A DNA stretch of 64,000 bases from positions 36,184,905-36,248,904 of the forward strand of contig NC_067312.1 in NCBI RefSeq assembly GCF_020740795.1, read 5' to 3'. The notes under the pieces were generated by a model. The model had not been told where the DNA came from and did no database searches. It saw only the letters and a list, made by a program, of their open reading frames with translations. Positions 35,466 through 48,686 of the stretch are shown here, in pieces. The stretch comes from Apus apus. Taxonomy: Eukaryota > Chordata > Aves > Apodiformes > Apodidae. Made by a program: the position numbers and the translations under genes. The stretch's first letter is position 1. Every line of letters begins with the position of its first letter.

Positions 35466-38400
35466 AGTTTGCCATGGAATGGGGGTGGAGTTTCAACTTA
35501 CATTCCAGCAGAGACAGTATTTACATAATGATAAATTAATAAGATTGTATTTTATCTTCTCCTTAAAATATGCAACGCTTCAGGTGCCATAGAAAGAGGA
35601 CACTAGTGTGTTTTCTCTCTCTGGAGAGGAGAGAGGAGCAAGAAGGTGGAGACTCTTGAACACTGAAGTAACCACTGACTTCTTCTCTGGGTGGCTGTTT
35701 TGCACTGTGTTGCACTATGCAGCATTTCACTTGATAAAAGCTCTTTCCTAATACCAAGGTCAATGAATGATGTTTCTGTAGTAGGTCAGCTCTGATGCTT
35801 AATTCACTTCTTTTGTAAATTATGGCTTAAGGCCTTCTTTGTAAAAAAGAAAGTCCAAGATGCCAATATGCCATCCTGTGTCCTCAACTCTGATTTTTAT
35901 GTTGGTTTCACATGGCCACAAGAGTGTGCTCGAAGCACATGCTCCTCCCAGCCCTGCTGGTTACAAAGGAGGCTACCTGTGCATCACATCAGATCACAGA
36001 GTGTATGGTTGCTTCCCCAGGTACAACAGGAGACCGGTGCAAAGTGTTTGCAATTGGATAACTGGGTCAGTGCAGTAAGGCAGTGTAAATGCAGGAACAG
36101 CAGACAGAAGATTAAGGCTCTAAAACTAAATAGGAGTTCAAGGGGTTTTTATTTTTCTGTGTTTCCACTGTCCTGTGGATATATTTGTATGCTGCATATT
36201 TCCCTCTTACAGAAATGTTGCAGAAATCTCTCACTGCCTCTGCAGTCATGTTTAGTCTTGAATTTGACCATGAAGCTCACACGGAAGTGTGAACATTAAC
36301 TTCAGTAAGCACTCAGGTCAGCATAGGTGGACAGCGTAGGTACTTAGCTGTACATCTAATTTGAGAGTTAACTTCTCACCAGTGCATTGCAAAGTGATGT
36401 GAACAATAATCCAGTGCTCTGCTAGTTGCACTTTGGAAAAAAAAAGGTAGGTTAAGTGGTTAAAAACCAAGCTGAAGACTTAGATTTTGGTGAGCAGTGG
36501 AAGGTATCATTGAGTCTTACATTCTTACAAAATAACAGTAGATTCAGTTTTTCTGTTTGTGTTCAGCCTGTTTTGTAAAGATAAGGGATGGCTAGATCCA
36601 GTTAGTTTTAAGGTTGTACATTAGGGTTGAGGTTCAGGAATGGCTGTGATTCTTTCAAGCAGTTTATGCTAGGTCTTTTTTAAAAATTATGCAAAGTGCA
36701 GACATGTTTTTAAAATATTAGCAATTGTAGCTGCTAATAGCTGCAGTGTTGGAGACAATGGACTCTGTTTACATTCCACCTAACAGCAGAACTGTAAGCT
36801 GGTTAAGGCTTTGGATGTACATTTTTATTAATAGGTGATCTTTCCTTTTTGATTGTTAGACCACGAGATACCATTTACTCTGTCTTTGCTGAGAAGTTTC
36901 ATATTGTACTTGATTTTTATCAATGTGAGGGTGTATTCTATACAGTATCATATTTAGGAGAGTGTTTTTTAACAAGACCTTTGGGGTGAATTAACATTCA
37001 AGCATTGTCATACCTTTAAGATAACTTTAATATTCAAATTTATGCTTAGAAAACAAGAGCTAATGTATATGCTGTTCACTTAAAGCAAAGATTTTACTGG
37101 GAGGTATGACTGTCTTCTTGAGAACTTATAAGTGGGTAAGTAGCCTACTGTCAAATTGACTAACAGATCATAAAAGCAGCAAAGTCTGTCCAGTGGAGTA
37201 ATTAAAATTTATACTGCTTGCTAGTAGATTTGTCTGAGAGGAATGTGGTTTTTGAACACACGATCATACAGTTTTTGTATGAAAATTGTTTGTAAAAATT
37301 CATACAATTATGTTTGTTACTCTTTGAAACACAGCTGCTTGCTTTTTTTTTTTTCCCCCCCCTTCCTCTCTCTCTAATTATGAAATGCTCAGTTTCAAAC
37401 ACTTCTCAGGTATTCTAAGTTTTATTATTAGATTCTTAGACAGACAGGCTTGCAGGCTGGAACCCAGCTAAGATGGCTGACACCTGACATAGCCCTACTT
37501 TGAGTAAGACTTTTTTATATTGTTTGCTAAATTATTATGTTATGGTAAATAAGTTATTTTCAGTATTGCTTGGGAAATTAGTAACTGCAGATACAGGGTG
37601 CTGTTTAAAATGTAAGTAGCCTTCCTACTTAATATTTTGTTTGTAAACAACCTCTCAGACTGAAAGGGCTGTAATCAAGCTGCTGTCGTCTGCTGTGCAG
37701 AGACTGACTGCTCTTAAAAAAGTATTTTTATAATTTAAAAAATGGCAGTAGTGGCATCCAGCTGTTGCAGAGGTGAGTGAATGCATGTAAAGCCAAGAAT
37801 TATTTCCTGTATTTTTATTAACTAACCTGTAGTCTTCATACTCTTCATAGGAGATTTGGTGAACTATGATAACTATCTCATATCGGAAACTTCACTGTAT
37901 AAATGTTTGGCACTACACCATTGTAACAGAAGCCCACTACTTTCAGGTGTACCTACTACATGTTACATTAAATTAATATTAATTTATATGTTCTGGGGAA
38001 AGCTACATTTATTTCAAAAAAAGAAAAAAACGTGCATTTTTTTATTAAATGCACAGCTTTACAGTTTTCATTTTAGACTAAGGCTCTGTTTCACAATAAC
38101 ATTAGTACCTGAAGAAGTATGTGACTGGCAGATAGACGGGTTTGTGCACAGCCCTGATCATACAGATGAACAGACATATGCACAAATAACCATATTATGT
38201 TGGAATATAAAGTGACATATATTCACCCTCAGGTTTTAAAGTTCCAGAATGCTTTATTCCCTTGCTCACAGGAAGTGATTGGGTTCCTAGTCCTTAGGTT
38301 CAAAAAGTATTTTAGTTTTATTAGTGGGATGCAAAAGTGTGTTAGGTGTAATGTAGATTCTGTATATTGACAAGTGCTATCTATCATTCCTCAAATGTTA

Positions 38401-38490
38401 AGCTTTAGTTTATTTAAGAGGGGATGTTTAATTCTCAGTAATGAAAAACACTTGCCGAAATCATAGTCAATAAAAACTCAATGAACAGTA
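35466..38490 (+). other. ACER2: ACER2 3' UTR (predicted)
   Basis: About 3 kb of AT-rich sequence without recognised repeats or coding exons follows the stop. The first strong 3' end is the AATAAA at 38469-38474, with a GT/T-rich element at about 38501-38528. The extent is inferred; earlier weak sites could also be used. Confidence 0.6.
38469..38474 (+). promoter_or_regulatory. ACER2: Likely ACER2 distal polyadenylation signal
   Basis: AATAAA followed 30-55 bases later by a GTGGTGTTGGGGTTGTTC run and a T tract, the classical arrangement of hexamer plus GU/U-rich downstream element. Confidence 0.65.
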
Positions 38491-39739
38491 CATAAGGAGT
38501 GGTGTTGGGGTTGTTCTGTTTTTTTTCCATCTCTGTTGAAGTCTGTATGTCAGTCTATACTGAATGTTTCTGGAAAGCATGTAATACTTTGCAACATTAA
38601 ATGACATTTGCAAAAAATACTGTTTGCCTTTGCATACATTGTGTTTGTGGAGAAGAGTGCAGCTTCCAATATAATGCCTTGCAGCAGCACAGTCTATATT
38701 AAAGTAAGTTTTCCCTCACACAGGTTACAGCAGTTCTGACTCTTAGATGAGGAGGGAGACTACATTCGAGAGAAAGCCATTAATTCATGAGGTAGAGACT
38801 ACTTTGCTGATTTTTTGCAAGTAAAGCAAATACTTGGAAAACTGCAAGCCCACGAATCGACAGAGACAAGTAGGAAGAAACAGCTAAAAATAAATGGCCT
38901 GTATTTCTACAAATCCAGGAAACTGGGTCAGACTGAGTATGTCTGGGAGAACAAAGTGTGAATCTCTAGTAGAGAGATAATGGCTGTATACTAGCCCTGC
39001 ACCTACCCCTCCCCTCCTGTGTCCCTTTTACCACAGTTCCTCACAATTCCATATGAAAGACCTTCTTTGAGACCCTTCTGGATTCCCATACACCAGATGT
39101 GATTGGGCATGAAATAACTGTTGTGTGAAAGCACAGCTATAATTCAATAATATTACTCAGAGTTAATGTCTGTAGTTGGCAAGATGTCAAAAAAAGCTGG
39201 TGGATTGGCTCATACATCATCCTGTCACTAGCCTGCTGTCTCTGGAGATTATTCAGATGTTTCCCATGGAAGCAAGGGGAACATCATCCTACCACTACAT
39301 TTTTCTGAAAGCTTCAGAGCTCCTGGCACATTTTGATCAAATCTGAGAGAGGCAGGAACCTTAGAGTTAATTTCCTACAAGCAGTGCAAGGCAGATGGTG
39401 AGGTAGAGAAGCCAGGCTGATAAAAGATGTCTCAAGAGCTGTCTTGTAAAAATAACAAGAACTTACCCAGGAAGGAAAGCAAAGCAGTGCTCAAATTCTG
39501 GTTGGGCTTTGATTGTGGTTCATACCAGCTACACCATCAGGGACCAGTCACACACAGAAGGAATTTCACAGGCTTCATTTCCAGAGAGAGAGGAATCATT
39601 TGTATGTAACACACACAAACCTGCTTTTTTTCTCCCAGCTTACGAGGGAGAACCTTCCCAAAGGAGGGCAGCTGGAAAACCCATATAATCATACACCCAT
39701 CTGGCTGTCAGTTAAATGCAGTGCAAGCTGAGAAAGACT
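38491..39739. other. Convergent intergenic spacer, first part
   Basis: No coding exon or known repeat recognised. It lies just past the predicted ACER2 3' end. Confidence 0.4.
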
Positions 39740-40220
39740 GAAGTTTGAAAGAGATGACTTCTGCACTCACAAATTCAGGAACCACAAAACCTGTTTGGAA
39801 ACTCCCAGTGTATAAGGAGGAGGTGAGCAGGAGTTTGTCAAGAGCAAATCATGTCTACCTAATTTTGTTTTCTTCTGCAGTGGGGTATTTCCTGTCCCTG
39901 TGGCTATGGAAGAAGCAGTATAGAGTTAGATTTTGACACTTAGAAGATTCCTAGCACTGCCTGACAGGACATTATTATAAAATTGCTGGAAATCCTGGGA
40001 TTTCCCCTGCAAACCTGGAAAATTCTGTGGATTAGTGTGAGATTGTTTGGATGGCTGCTTCTGGGCTGTTCTAGGTGGTCCATTATAAAACCAGAAGAAG
40101 GTGTCAAGTGGAGTTCAGCAGGGAGTCTGTCTTTATCACCTGTTTAATTGTTCTGCAGTGCCCAGATGGAACTTCTGCCACCTCTGTGAATGGCAGTGAA
40201 AAGGATAGGTCAGGCAAAGG
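39740..40220 (+). repeat. Ancient CR1/L3-type LINE relic
   Basis: Scattered matches in the correct order to CR1/L3-type RT: 'gtttgtcaagagcaaatcat' at 39833-39852 followed by a spaced 'tacctaattttgttttcttc' phrase, then 'gtgtcaagtggagttcagca' at about 40101 (equivalent to the SSGVPQGSV motif). It is much more diverged than the other CR1 copies and internally deleted. Confidence 0.55.
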
Positions 40221-43195
40221 TTGGGAAGATTATAACTTCTGAATGAAGCCATCAAAAAAACCCAGAAAAAAACCAAAGCAAAACAAAAAACATGGCAGAA
40301 GGGACTCATTAAATGAGTGATGTCTTTTAAATCTTCCTGTTAAAACAGATAGATGCAGTCACAACATGACTTTTACTAATGTACTTCTGTAATCTGAACA
40401 AGCGTTGATCCAGGAAAAGGTTTGACATAACGGCAGCTGTCTTTTAAGTCTCATTATGGTATCTGAAGTAAAAGAAGAGGTAGTGATGTAAAAGAGTAGA
40501 TTAATTCAAAGCTTGGACTGAGGCAGTTGGTTTTAGAAAATGTAATGTTTTGTCTTGGTTTCTGTAAAGTCTTTGCTGTTACTACTGCCACTGGAAGAGT
40601 GAAAGGTTAAAAGCACAAGCAGGATCATAATGCACCCTGACCTGCTCTTTGCCCCTCAGTATATGTATACTCTGGATTTAATACTTCTGATTTTTTTCAG
40701 AAATCTTTAGCATTGTAACTTGTGATGTTAGTACACTGTGCCCCAAGCTATCCATCTCCAAATGCCTTAACCTATGGTTTTCCTGGTATTCATGAAGCTG
40801 CAAACTTATGAAGAGCTGGACTGATTTTTGTGGCTGTGTTTGGTGCTGTCCCACCTTTGAAAGTTAATGTAAATTCTGCCTCTGGTGACATGTAATCAGG
40901 CTCCGATACCTTTCAAAGCATGCCACCAATGTGACTGCTCTGGCATATTTCTGTATGTGTTTGTGTGAATCCCCTGAAACGCCACTGTGATTATATGCCA
41001 TACCTGCAGGGTCTTGCTGATATGCTACCCTCAAGTAAATGTCTGGCTCTCTGCTCACATATGATTGGAGAAATCCCCATAAAATTCAGTGATGCAGTCC
41101 TGTGTGCTAGAAATCTGAGGACCAGGTATGAAGGTAAGTCTCACAGGCTCCAGGTATGTTGTTGTGAGTCTTTCTCCAAGATTGTGGAAAAGTTTGTGTC
41201 AAATCACTATATACCATTTTAAACTGTATTGAAAGTGAGACTACATTCTGGCATTAGCTCACACACACATACAATGCCTCCATTCCTTCTTTTGAAATAC
41301 AAGCTATGCCTTTGAGCTAAAAGTCAACAGTCTATGTTATTTCTATGGAATCAGATGTTACAATCCATACGTGGAACTGAGACAGATCATCAAGAAGTCT
41401 GAGTGACTTGTCCTTTGTCCATTCTGGAGAATGAAGTGCTCTCTGGCTTGGGTCTCCTGGTTTTTGAAGTGCAGCATATGCCAATTCCTAGAGAATGCAT
41501 GTTTTTTTTCAATATGTAGAGCTGTGCCCATGCCAAAATAAGGTGCATTTATAAAATATTTCAAGATGTTAAGAGCTTTCCACCAGGTTTCCACCACAGG
41601 TCAGCTGAGATAGTGAGAACAGAGTAAGTGCCACATTTCTTCTTCCACAGACACAAAGGAGAGAGAGTTAATGACACAAAGCAATGGCTCATAGAGCACA
41701 ACATGAGGCACCCAGCGAAGGGGAGGCTACATCTGCTGTCTGTCTAACAAATACTCAATTCTTACTTCATGCTCTGTGTTTGATCCGTGTCACTTCCCAA
41801 ACTGTGATGGACAGCACTATGTATTTCCACTGATGGAAAGGGGTAATTAGCTTGGTGCCGGGAGAGGCCTAGTATGCCAGAAAAGAGCTATGATATATGT
41901 TGCCAATACCAGTCTTAGATTGTTTGCAGAAAGGGAGAAGTTCTGCAAGGAGAAAAATACATAGGAAAGGAAAAAAACCCAACATATCATAACTGATGTT
42001 GGTGAGAGCACCTGTGGTGTTTTGCAGTCAGAGAACATGTGACCCAAGTGCGTTGTCCTTTTGCCTCACTGCTCAGTTCTTTTTCCTCAAATCTTTCCAT
42101 GCTGGTCATTTGCTTTGCTTGTTACCTTGATGTGTGTTTGTCCAATTTGGCATTTATTTGAATTTCTCATCTTTTCCTCTCTCTCTTGCTCTCTGCAGCA
42201 AATAAAGCTGCTGTGTCCTGGCTTTTGAGCTAGTACCTGCATTAGCAGTTAGTGAACCTTTAATTCTCTGTCTGTCCAACCACTGCTGGTGATTGTAGCA
42301 CTGAAAACTAATACAGACAGGAGAGCTAAATGATACCTTCTAACCTGCTGTCGCAAGCCGGTACTGAGGGTTTAGACTTATATGGGGAAGAAAATAACAG
42401 TTTCCTGCATCTGCTGATATTGGTTTGAGTTTGTAGCCACAGTGAAAGCAGCATAGAAATGCCTATACACACTAGCATACATTGGACCTTAGTATACAAA
42501 GCATAAGAAATTTTACTCTTATCTCATGATACAAAGACCTATGCACAAGGAGTGCTCTGCTTGTGCCTAAAGAGAAAGATGTATCTCTTTCAAGAAGGAT
42601 CAGCTTCTGCTTAAGAACTATGTTGTCCTAATGCACACTGCTGTCTTTTATACAAAGGACCAGACTCCACTGAATGGTGATGCATGCCTGGCATCAAATA
42701 GAACTTGTAGTTATGAGCACCAGAAGTTTAATTGTAAAGTGTGAAGGTTTGTTCCTTTTCACAAGTGCTAAATATTTTGATTAATTATTTTTATGCTGGG
42801 AGCAAAATTTTGTGTACAACTCAAGATCTCTCAATCCTCAGACTGTAACTATAGCTGATAATTTTCTATAACAATTAAAAATAATTAAGATAACTGAACA
42901 GTGTATGTTTTCTCCTGGTCAGTAATTAGATGTAAGGTTTTGCTGTAAGGCTGTATAGCTTTTTTCTAATAAAGCTGAACATTTAGAGAAGCAAATAGTT
43001 CTTAGAATTTTAATTAACCACAGCTTATTTCTTGGTTATTTACCACTTGTGAAGTGTATTATCTGTTAATACTGATGCTTCCATTTGTGAAGCTTATATA
43101 TGGCATTTGTAATACAATTCATTGTGAATCTCACTGGTCACTGCAGCAATCAAAGCTACAGTACAGCAGGACAATGCCAAATGTAATATAGTGTA
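40221..43195. other. Convergent intergenic spacer, second part
   Basis: AT-rich, with only short unrecognised open frames on both strands. No repeat, RNA gene or exon was identified. Confidence 0.4.
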
Positions 43196-43510
43196 GAAGA
43201 CTGAGAGAGTTGGGGCTGTTCAGCCTGGAGAAGAGAAGGCTCTGGGGAGACTTTATAGTGGCCTTCCAGTACCTGAAGGGGCTACAGGAAAGCTGGGAAG
43301 GGGCTTTTTATTTCTTGTAGTGATAGGACAAGGGGTGCATGGTTTCAGACTGGAAGAGGGTAGATTTAGTTTAGAGATTAGTAATAAATTCTTTAGTGTG
43401 AGGGTGCAGAGACACTGGCACAGGTTGCCCAGGGAAGCTGTGGATGCCCCCTTTCCTGGAAGTGTTCAAGGCCAGATTGCATGGGGCTTTGAGCAACTTC
43501 ATAATGCAAT
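43196..43510 (+). repeat. CR1 fragment of a different subfamily
   Basis: 'gttggggctgttcagcctgg' near 43210, 'gtacctgaaggggctacagg' near 43270 and 'gcacaggttgcccagggaag' near 43419 are CR1 ORF2 C-terminal phrases; the 'cagtacctgaaggggctac' type wording and the short spacing differ from the other copies. No 3' tail is present. ORF2 is broken. Confidence 0.8.
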
Positions 43511-46500
43511 TTGTGGCAGAGCTAGTGGCTGGCAGATTGTAATTTTTTTTTCCTCTCAGAGTGTCTGCTCAAAAGTCCTGCATGTAGGGTCTGTGACTTT
43601 AGCTGGTCTGGACAAGCTGAAGCAGATGCTAAAGCATCATTACACCAGTAAATTTTTTCTGTTTTCTTTCTGTAAGACAGGAGTGGTAGAGCTCATGTAC
43701 ACGGTGTCACCTTTCTGTTGCTATCAGGACTTTGGCACAAAACCACTGAAATGACTGAAGATGGCCTGTTTATGAAGGTTGCTCTCTGCTCCTTCCATGA
43801 TGCCTGGTGGTCTCTGCAGATACCATGCTTTTAGCTGCCAAGTGATACCAAAGCCAGCTAAAAATAGTGTCAGTTATGCTGCCAGTGGGGCCAAACTGGC
43901 CTCTCCAGGAGGATGGACAGTGCCTGCAACCTACCTGAAAGAGCATGGCATTGGCATCAGTCTTATGCTGCTTCTCTCTTTAAACAAAGACCACAATTCT
44001 CTCAGGCATGTGATAGATTATGAAAGCACCAGTGGTCTACTGAGGTACTGATTAAGATGAAAAAGCATGAAAATCCTAGATACAAATGAAACAAATTTTG
44101 AAGCAGAGAATCTGAGTTGCACCAAGACTGTTTCATGACCATTTAAGCCAGGGCTGTGAATCTACTTCTACATGGGGGTACTCCCTACTGTCCAAGACTC
44201 ATGAGCAGTAAAAAAGGACTGAGCCCTTCAAGCTCTGAGCCTCCACTTGCTGGGGCACTGCTTGTGACAGCCCTTATCTTGGATGCTGGGTCATGTAGGG
44301 AGCAGAGAGGACAGCAGTGTGGAGGGACCCAGGGAAGTGAAAACAGGGCTGAGGTCAGGGCAGGTTTGGCTCCACCACGTTTGTACTTGCCCTTCTCAGA
44401 ACAACATCCAGGCAGGTTTTAAACAAGTTTTTAGCAGGACAGGTGGTGGTGACAGTGGTGGTGGAGAGATTGTCCATGAAACTTCTTTTCTGGGGAAAAA
44501 TTATATGTTAGCAATAATGAATTGTACGGAAATTCTGCTTTCCAGTGAGTTTCTGGTGAGAGCTTTGCTGAAAATAATTGTTCTGAGTGGGGACTAATTT
44601 GGATTTTAGGGATTTTATTTTATATATATATTTTTTTTATATATATATATATATAATATATATTTATATATATCAAATAGGCTATAAAATATAACAGAAC
44701 TATAACTGACATTTTCAGTAGAGGGACAAATGCTGAACAATACAGCATGTTACTCTGGAAGGAGCTAAGGTTTCCAATATGCAAACTAGTTTTTGTTTTA
44801 TAGTCTTGGATGGTGTGAGATACGTTAATTCAAGCTCTTTAGGGCTAGTTTTAGCTAGCAGAATTCTACAACTATAAATGATCAGGCTACCCTCCTTTAA
44901 TCAAGAAAATACGGATACCAAGTTAACAAGAGTTGGTCATTGCTGTGGGAGGCAAATTCTGACCAGCAATATGGCATGGATTCAAGGCAGGCAGGCAGTA
45001 CATGGTGACAAGAGTAGGTCTAGATCTGCACAGGGGCTTAGAAAGTTCTGGAAGTAGTTACCCCTTTTCCTTCATCCTAGTTAGCAACCAAAAATAGGAA
45101 ATAAGTGGTAGGGAGGAAGGGTTTTTATACTGTCTCAAAGCCATTCCTTCATTTTACAATGCAATTAAACTGGGCTGCAGAGAGACAGGAAGGAAGGTGA
45201 TCTTTTAAGTGTCTTTTTAAACATAAATTGTAACTGATAGTTTTCTTACCAGTTTTCCACAGTCTTTCCCTCCTGCCCTGCTCTCTGGAATATAGCATCG
45301 GTCTCAAGGTCCAATGAAGTGGCATATTTTCCCTAGAAAGACAGGACACACAAACATACCCAGCCCTGCTGCAGGCGGTCCTGCACTACAGAAGAATCAG
45401 CACATCCAGTTTCACACATTTATCCCCAGTATAGGGGAATGTTGCAGTGGAGGGCTGGTATTTACTCATCACTGCTGGTGGAAGGTGAAAAGTAGCTACA
45501 GGTAACACAACACTTTGTGGGACACCTTGTTCACTCAAAGATCCGTGTCCATCTGTTGCTTAATGAAGGTGCTCATTAACTTAGGGGATGCTGGTAACTT
45601 CTCTGCCTATGACTCTCCTATTTGGCATGCAAGAAATGGTTCACTTTGAGTTTAAAGCCTCAGAGGCAATACTGTAAATTTATGGACTAATCAGTGGTAC
45701 CTCATCACCCTACCCAAAAAACCCTTGTCCAAACCAATGTCTGTTATCCAAAATATGATGAGGAAATTTGCCTAAATAGGAGATGAAGGGATTATTAAAA
45801 CATCTCTTTAGTGCTAAAATCAGTAGTCCATCTCTCCATATTCTTTGCAAGTATGTGGTGCATATACTTATTTCTTTGAGATGTGTTGACAGGACAGGAA
45901 TTCCCTGTTTTAGAGGGAAGCTCTGAAGTCTTTCTAAGAGAGTGATCCAATACTCAGTTTTATCAATACAAATCACTTTTCTTCTTGTCAACAAACACTC
46001 CAAATATGACTACTTGTAAATTAAAATATGAATGAACAGAGGTGTTTGTTTTGTGGTTTTTTTATGGCCCTACGGATGAGGCAGTGAAGTACTTGCTCAT
46101 GGAAGAGGAAATTAATACCAAGAAAACTTGCCATCATTCCCCCAGGCGGGACTGAGGAGGATGTGCAATCTATTTTTATTCGTCCCCTGCTCACATCAGT
46201 CATATGCCATCAAGGTCTGCTATGATAATCCAGGACGTTAAATCCTCTGCATCTTTTCAAAAGTGGCTGAAGTTGAGGCAGGGATCAAATGTTACCAAGC
46301 AGTGGGGTAAGACAACACACCACCACGGAGCACAGCTGTGAACACCTCTGTGTGTGTATGTTTGTGCGTGTCTGTGAGTATTCACTGCTCACAGAAAGAC
46401 TAACACAGTCTTTCTTTCAAATTCTCCATCTTTAACTTAAATTTCAAAGAATCGCACATGTGCCTCTGTGACCTGCTCCATACACCTTTACTTTTTGTAT

Positions 46501-48680
46501 GATGTGATTGACCTTGTTTTTCCCATTAGGCAGGCATGAACATCTTGGGACAATCACCATTCTCAACTCTCAGTCTATTTGCAAATTTTTGTTGTTGTTT
46601 ACATCTAAAATTGTAAAGCTGTTGTATGGTTGAAGATGAATGAAAAATCTCTGCCCTTAGCTCACATCCTTAGGGTTGGCACAATGTATATAAAACTGTC
46701 TTGACTCACTGTGGAGAATTACTTCCTGGGGGCACTATAGGAGAAACAGTAATGTGGGAAAACAGAACTTGGATTCTGCTTTGTTTAACTTTCTTGGAAG
46801 CAGCTGTGCAGAGGAGCTCAAGATGAGCAGTGCTTAACTGGGTATTTGGCCTTGGACCTGACAAGCAGGCAAATTAATGTCCAGTGGGGGGGGAAAGGCC
46901 CAGCTCGCTGGCAGGAAGGAATGCACTGCTGTCCTTGTCTGCCTGTCCTCAAACCCAGCTGCCTAATGGCTGCATGGCCAGACTGGGCATGACTTGTGAA
47001 GTGAGGCTCCACAGTCAGAGGTTGTGCAGTACAGGCCTGGATCCAAGCCTGTCTGACTTCATGTGGTGACTTGCATATGAAGTGAGCCAGCCCTGGGCAT
47101 TAACAAATCTTGAATTTACATACAAAGCAGGCACTGGGCATCTCCCTTACCTTTTCTTAATTAATAAGCATTATTAGTTTGTTAAGAATCCATCAATACA
47201 CTGGTTATGACCTAAATCCCACCTCATCAAAAGGTAGTAAATTAGTTCTTGAATCCCGTTTGGCACAAGAAAAGCACCTCCCCTGGAACAGGTCAATGGG
47301 CATGATCCTCTCTTCTTCCCCCGAAGGCAGGGACGCCTCCTTGGGTGAGATATCGTGACTTTCACCTTTTGGGTAGGGGTAAAAGCATCCCCGGGTGTAC
47401 TGTGTATTGTATAGTTTTAAATTGTTATTATTGCTAGCAATATAAACATCTATTCATAGCACTATTTTTGTCAATACATTTATCAACTGCAATCTTGAAC
47501 TTGCATCTGTCATCTTAATAAATTACCTTATGTTTATATCTAACTACTTTGCCACTTTTGCAAGGTTTTTTGCCTTCTCGGGACATAATAACACCTATTG
47601 CAACCTTTTATAAGTTGGAAAGTTTCGCTGATTATGGGTATTTTTAACACTATCAATTTTATTTTGCTGCTATATTTATTTATTTATTTATTTTGTTTGT
47701 TTGTTTATAAGTAGTATTCATATAATGACAGACTGAAAAAACCCAAACATCCTGGCTGGCAAGAACAACAGACTGTACAGCTTGAAGATTAGAGAATGCG
47801 TCACACTGAAGAACGGCATTCAAATCAACCTGTGAGCAAACGTGTCATTAAATAAATGTAAGAGGAACTTGGCCCAAGCAGGGACCACAGGATTCCAGAT
47901 ACACACTGCTCCAGGAAGTTATCTTCTGGTGGATTCACACAGGACTGTAGATGAAAAATCCTTCTTTAACTGAAGTTTAAGGTCACTGGAACATGGATGT
48001 TTTCCTTACTCTGTGTATGCACAGTAGGTAGCACAGTGATGCTGCAAGAGACAGTTAGTGAACTGCCTCTTGAACATTTATGATGAAAAGTAGCATTGTA
48101 GATCATCATTCAACCCAGAGCTGGTAGTTAAAATACTATTTTCAGAGCCATAAGAAGCCCAAGATAATTAGAACAGAAGATACTGAGAAAAATGACACAC
48201 CATTTAGCCTTTTGATTAGTATTTATTGTTGTTATTGTTATTCACACTTAGACAACTCAATTACATGAAGTGATTTATATGAGGAGCTCTGTATTGATAT
48301 CATAAGGTGAGAAAGTGTACATGCCACAGTGAAACATTCTGTAGATATAGTGAAGTAGGAGCTTTGATAGAAGGGATTATTTCCAAGAACCTATGTACAA
48401 ATAAAGGTAACTTTCATACTACATACAAACTTATATTCACAGATAATTTACTGATTAAGAGATACAAGGGTTTAATCTAATGAGTAATGATCCATACACA
48501 TAAACACATGAGAAAACTTGGAATTTTCAGGGGGTTGCATGGACTGGTTTCCATGGCAATATATTTTTAAGTTAGAAAGTGTAAAATGGGGGACTTCTTC
48601 AGATTTTTCTTACAGTAAGTTGAAAATGAGAGATGAAAGAGTATGAAAACTACAAAGTGAAACAAACAAGCTAAAAAAGC
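43511..48680. other. Convergent intergenic spacer, third part
   Basis: No exon recognised. It contains the TA repeat at 44611-44674, a (TTTA)/(TTTG) run at about 47671-47705, and several G/C-richer patches (44160-44460, 46880-47060) that do not resemble known genes. One candidate SLC24A2 3' end lies at the right edge. Confidence 0.4.
44611..44674. repeat. TA-rich microsatellite
   Basis: Two TA runs separated by a T8 run, then a further TA/ATTTA stretch. Self-complementary, so able to extrude a cruciform. Confidence 0.9.
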
Positions 48681-48686
48681 TTTATT
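48681..48686 (-). promoter_or_regulatory. SLC24A2: Candidate SLC24A2 distal polyadenylation signal
   Basis: AATAAA on the minus strand, followed by T/G-rich sequence (TTTTTTAGCTTGTTTG). It is one of several possible hexamers (others at about 49236 and 48224), so the 3' end of the gene is not fixed. Confidence 0.25.
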
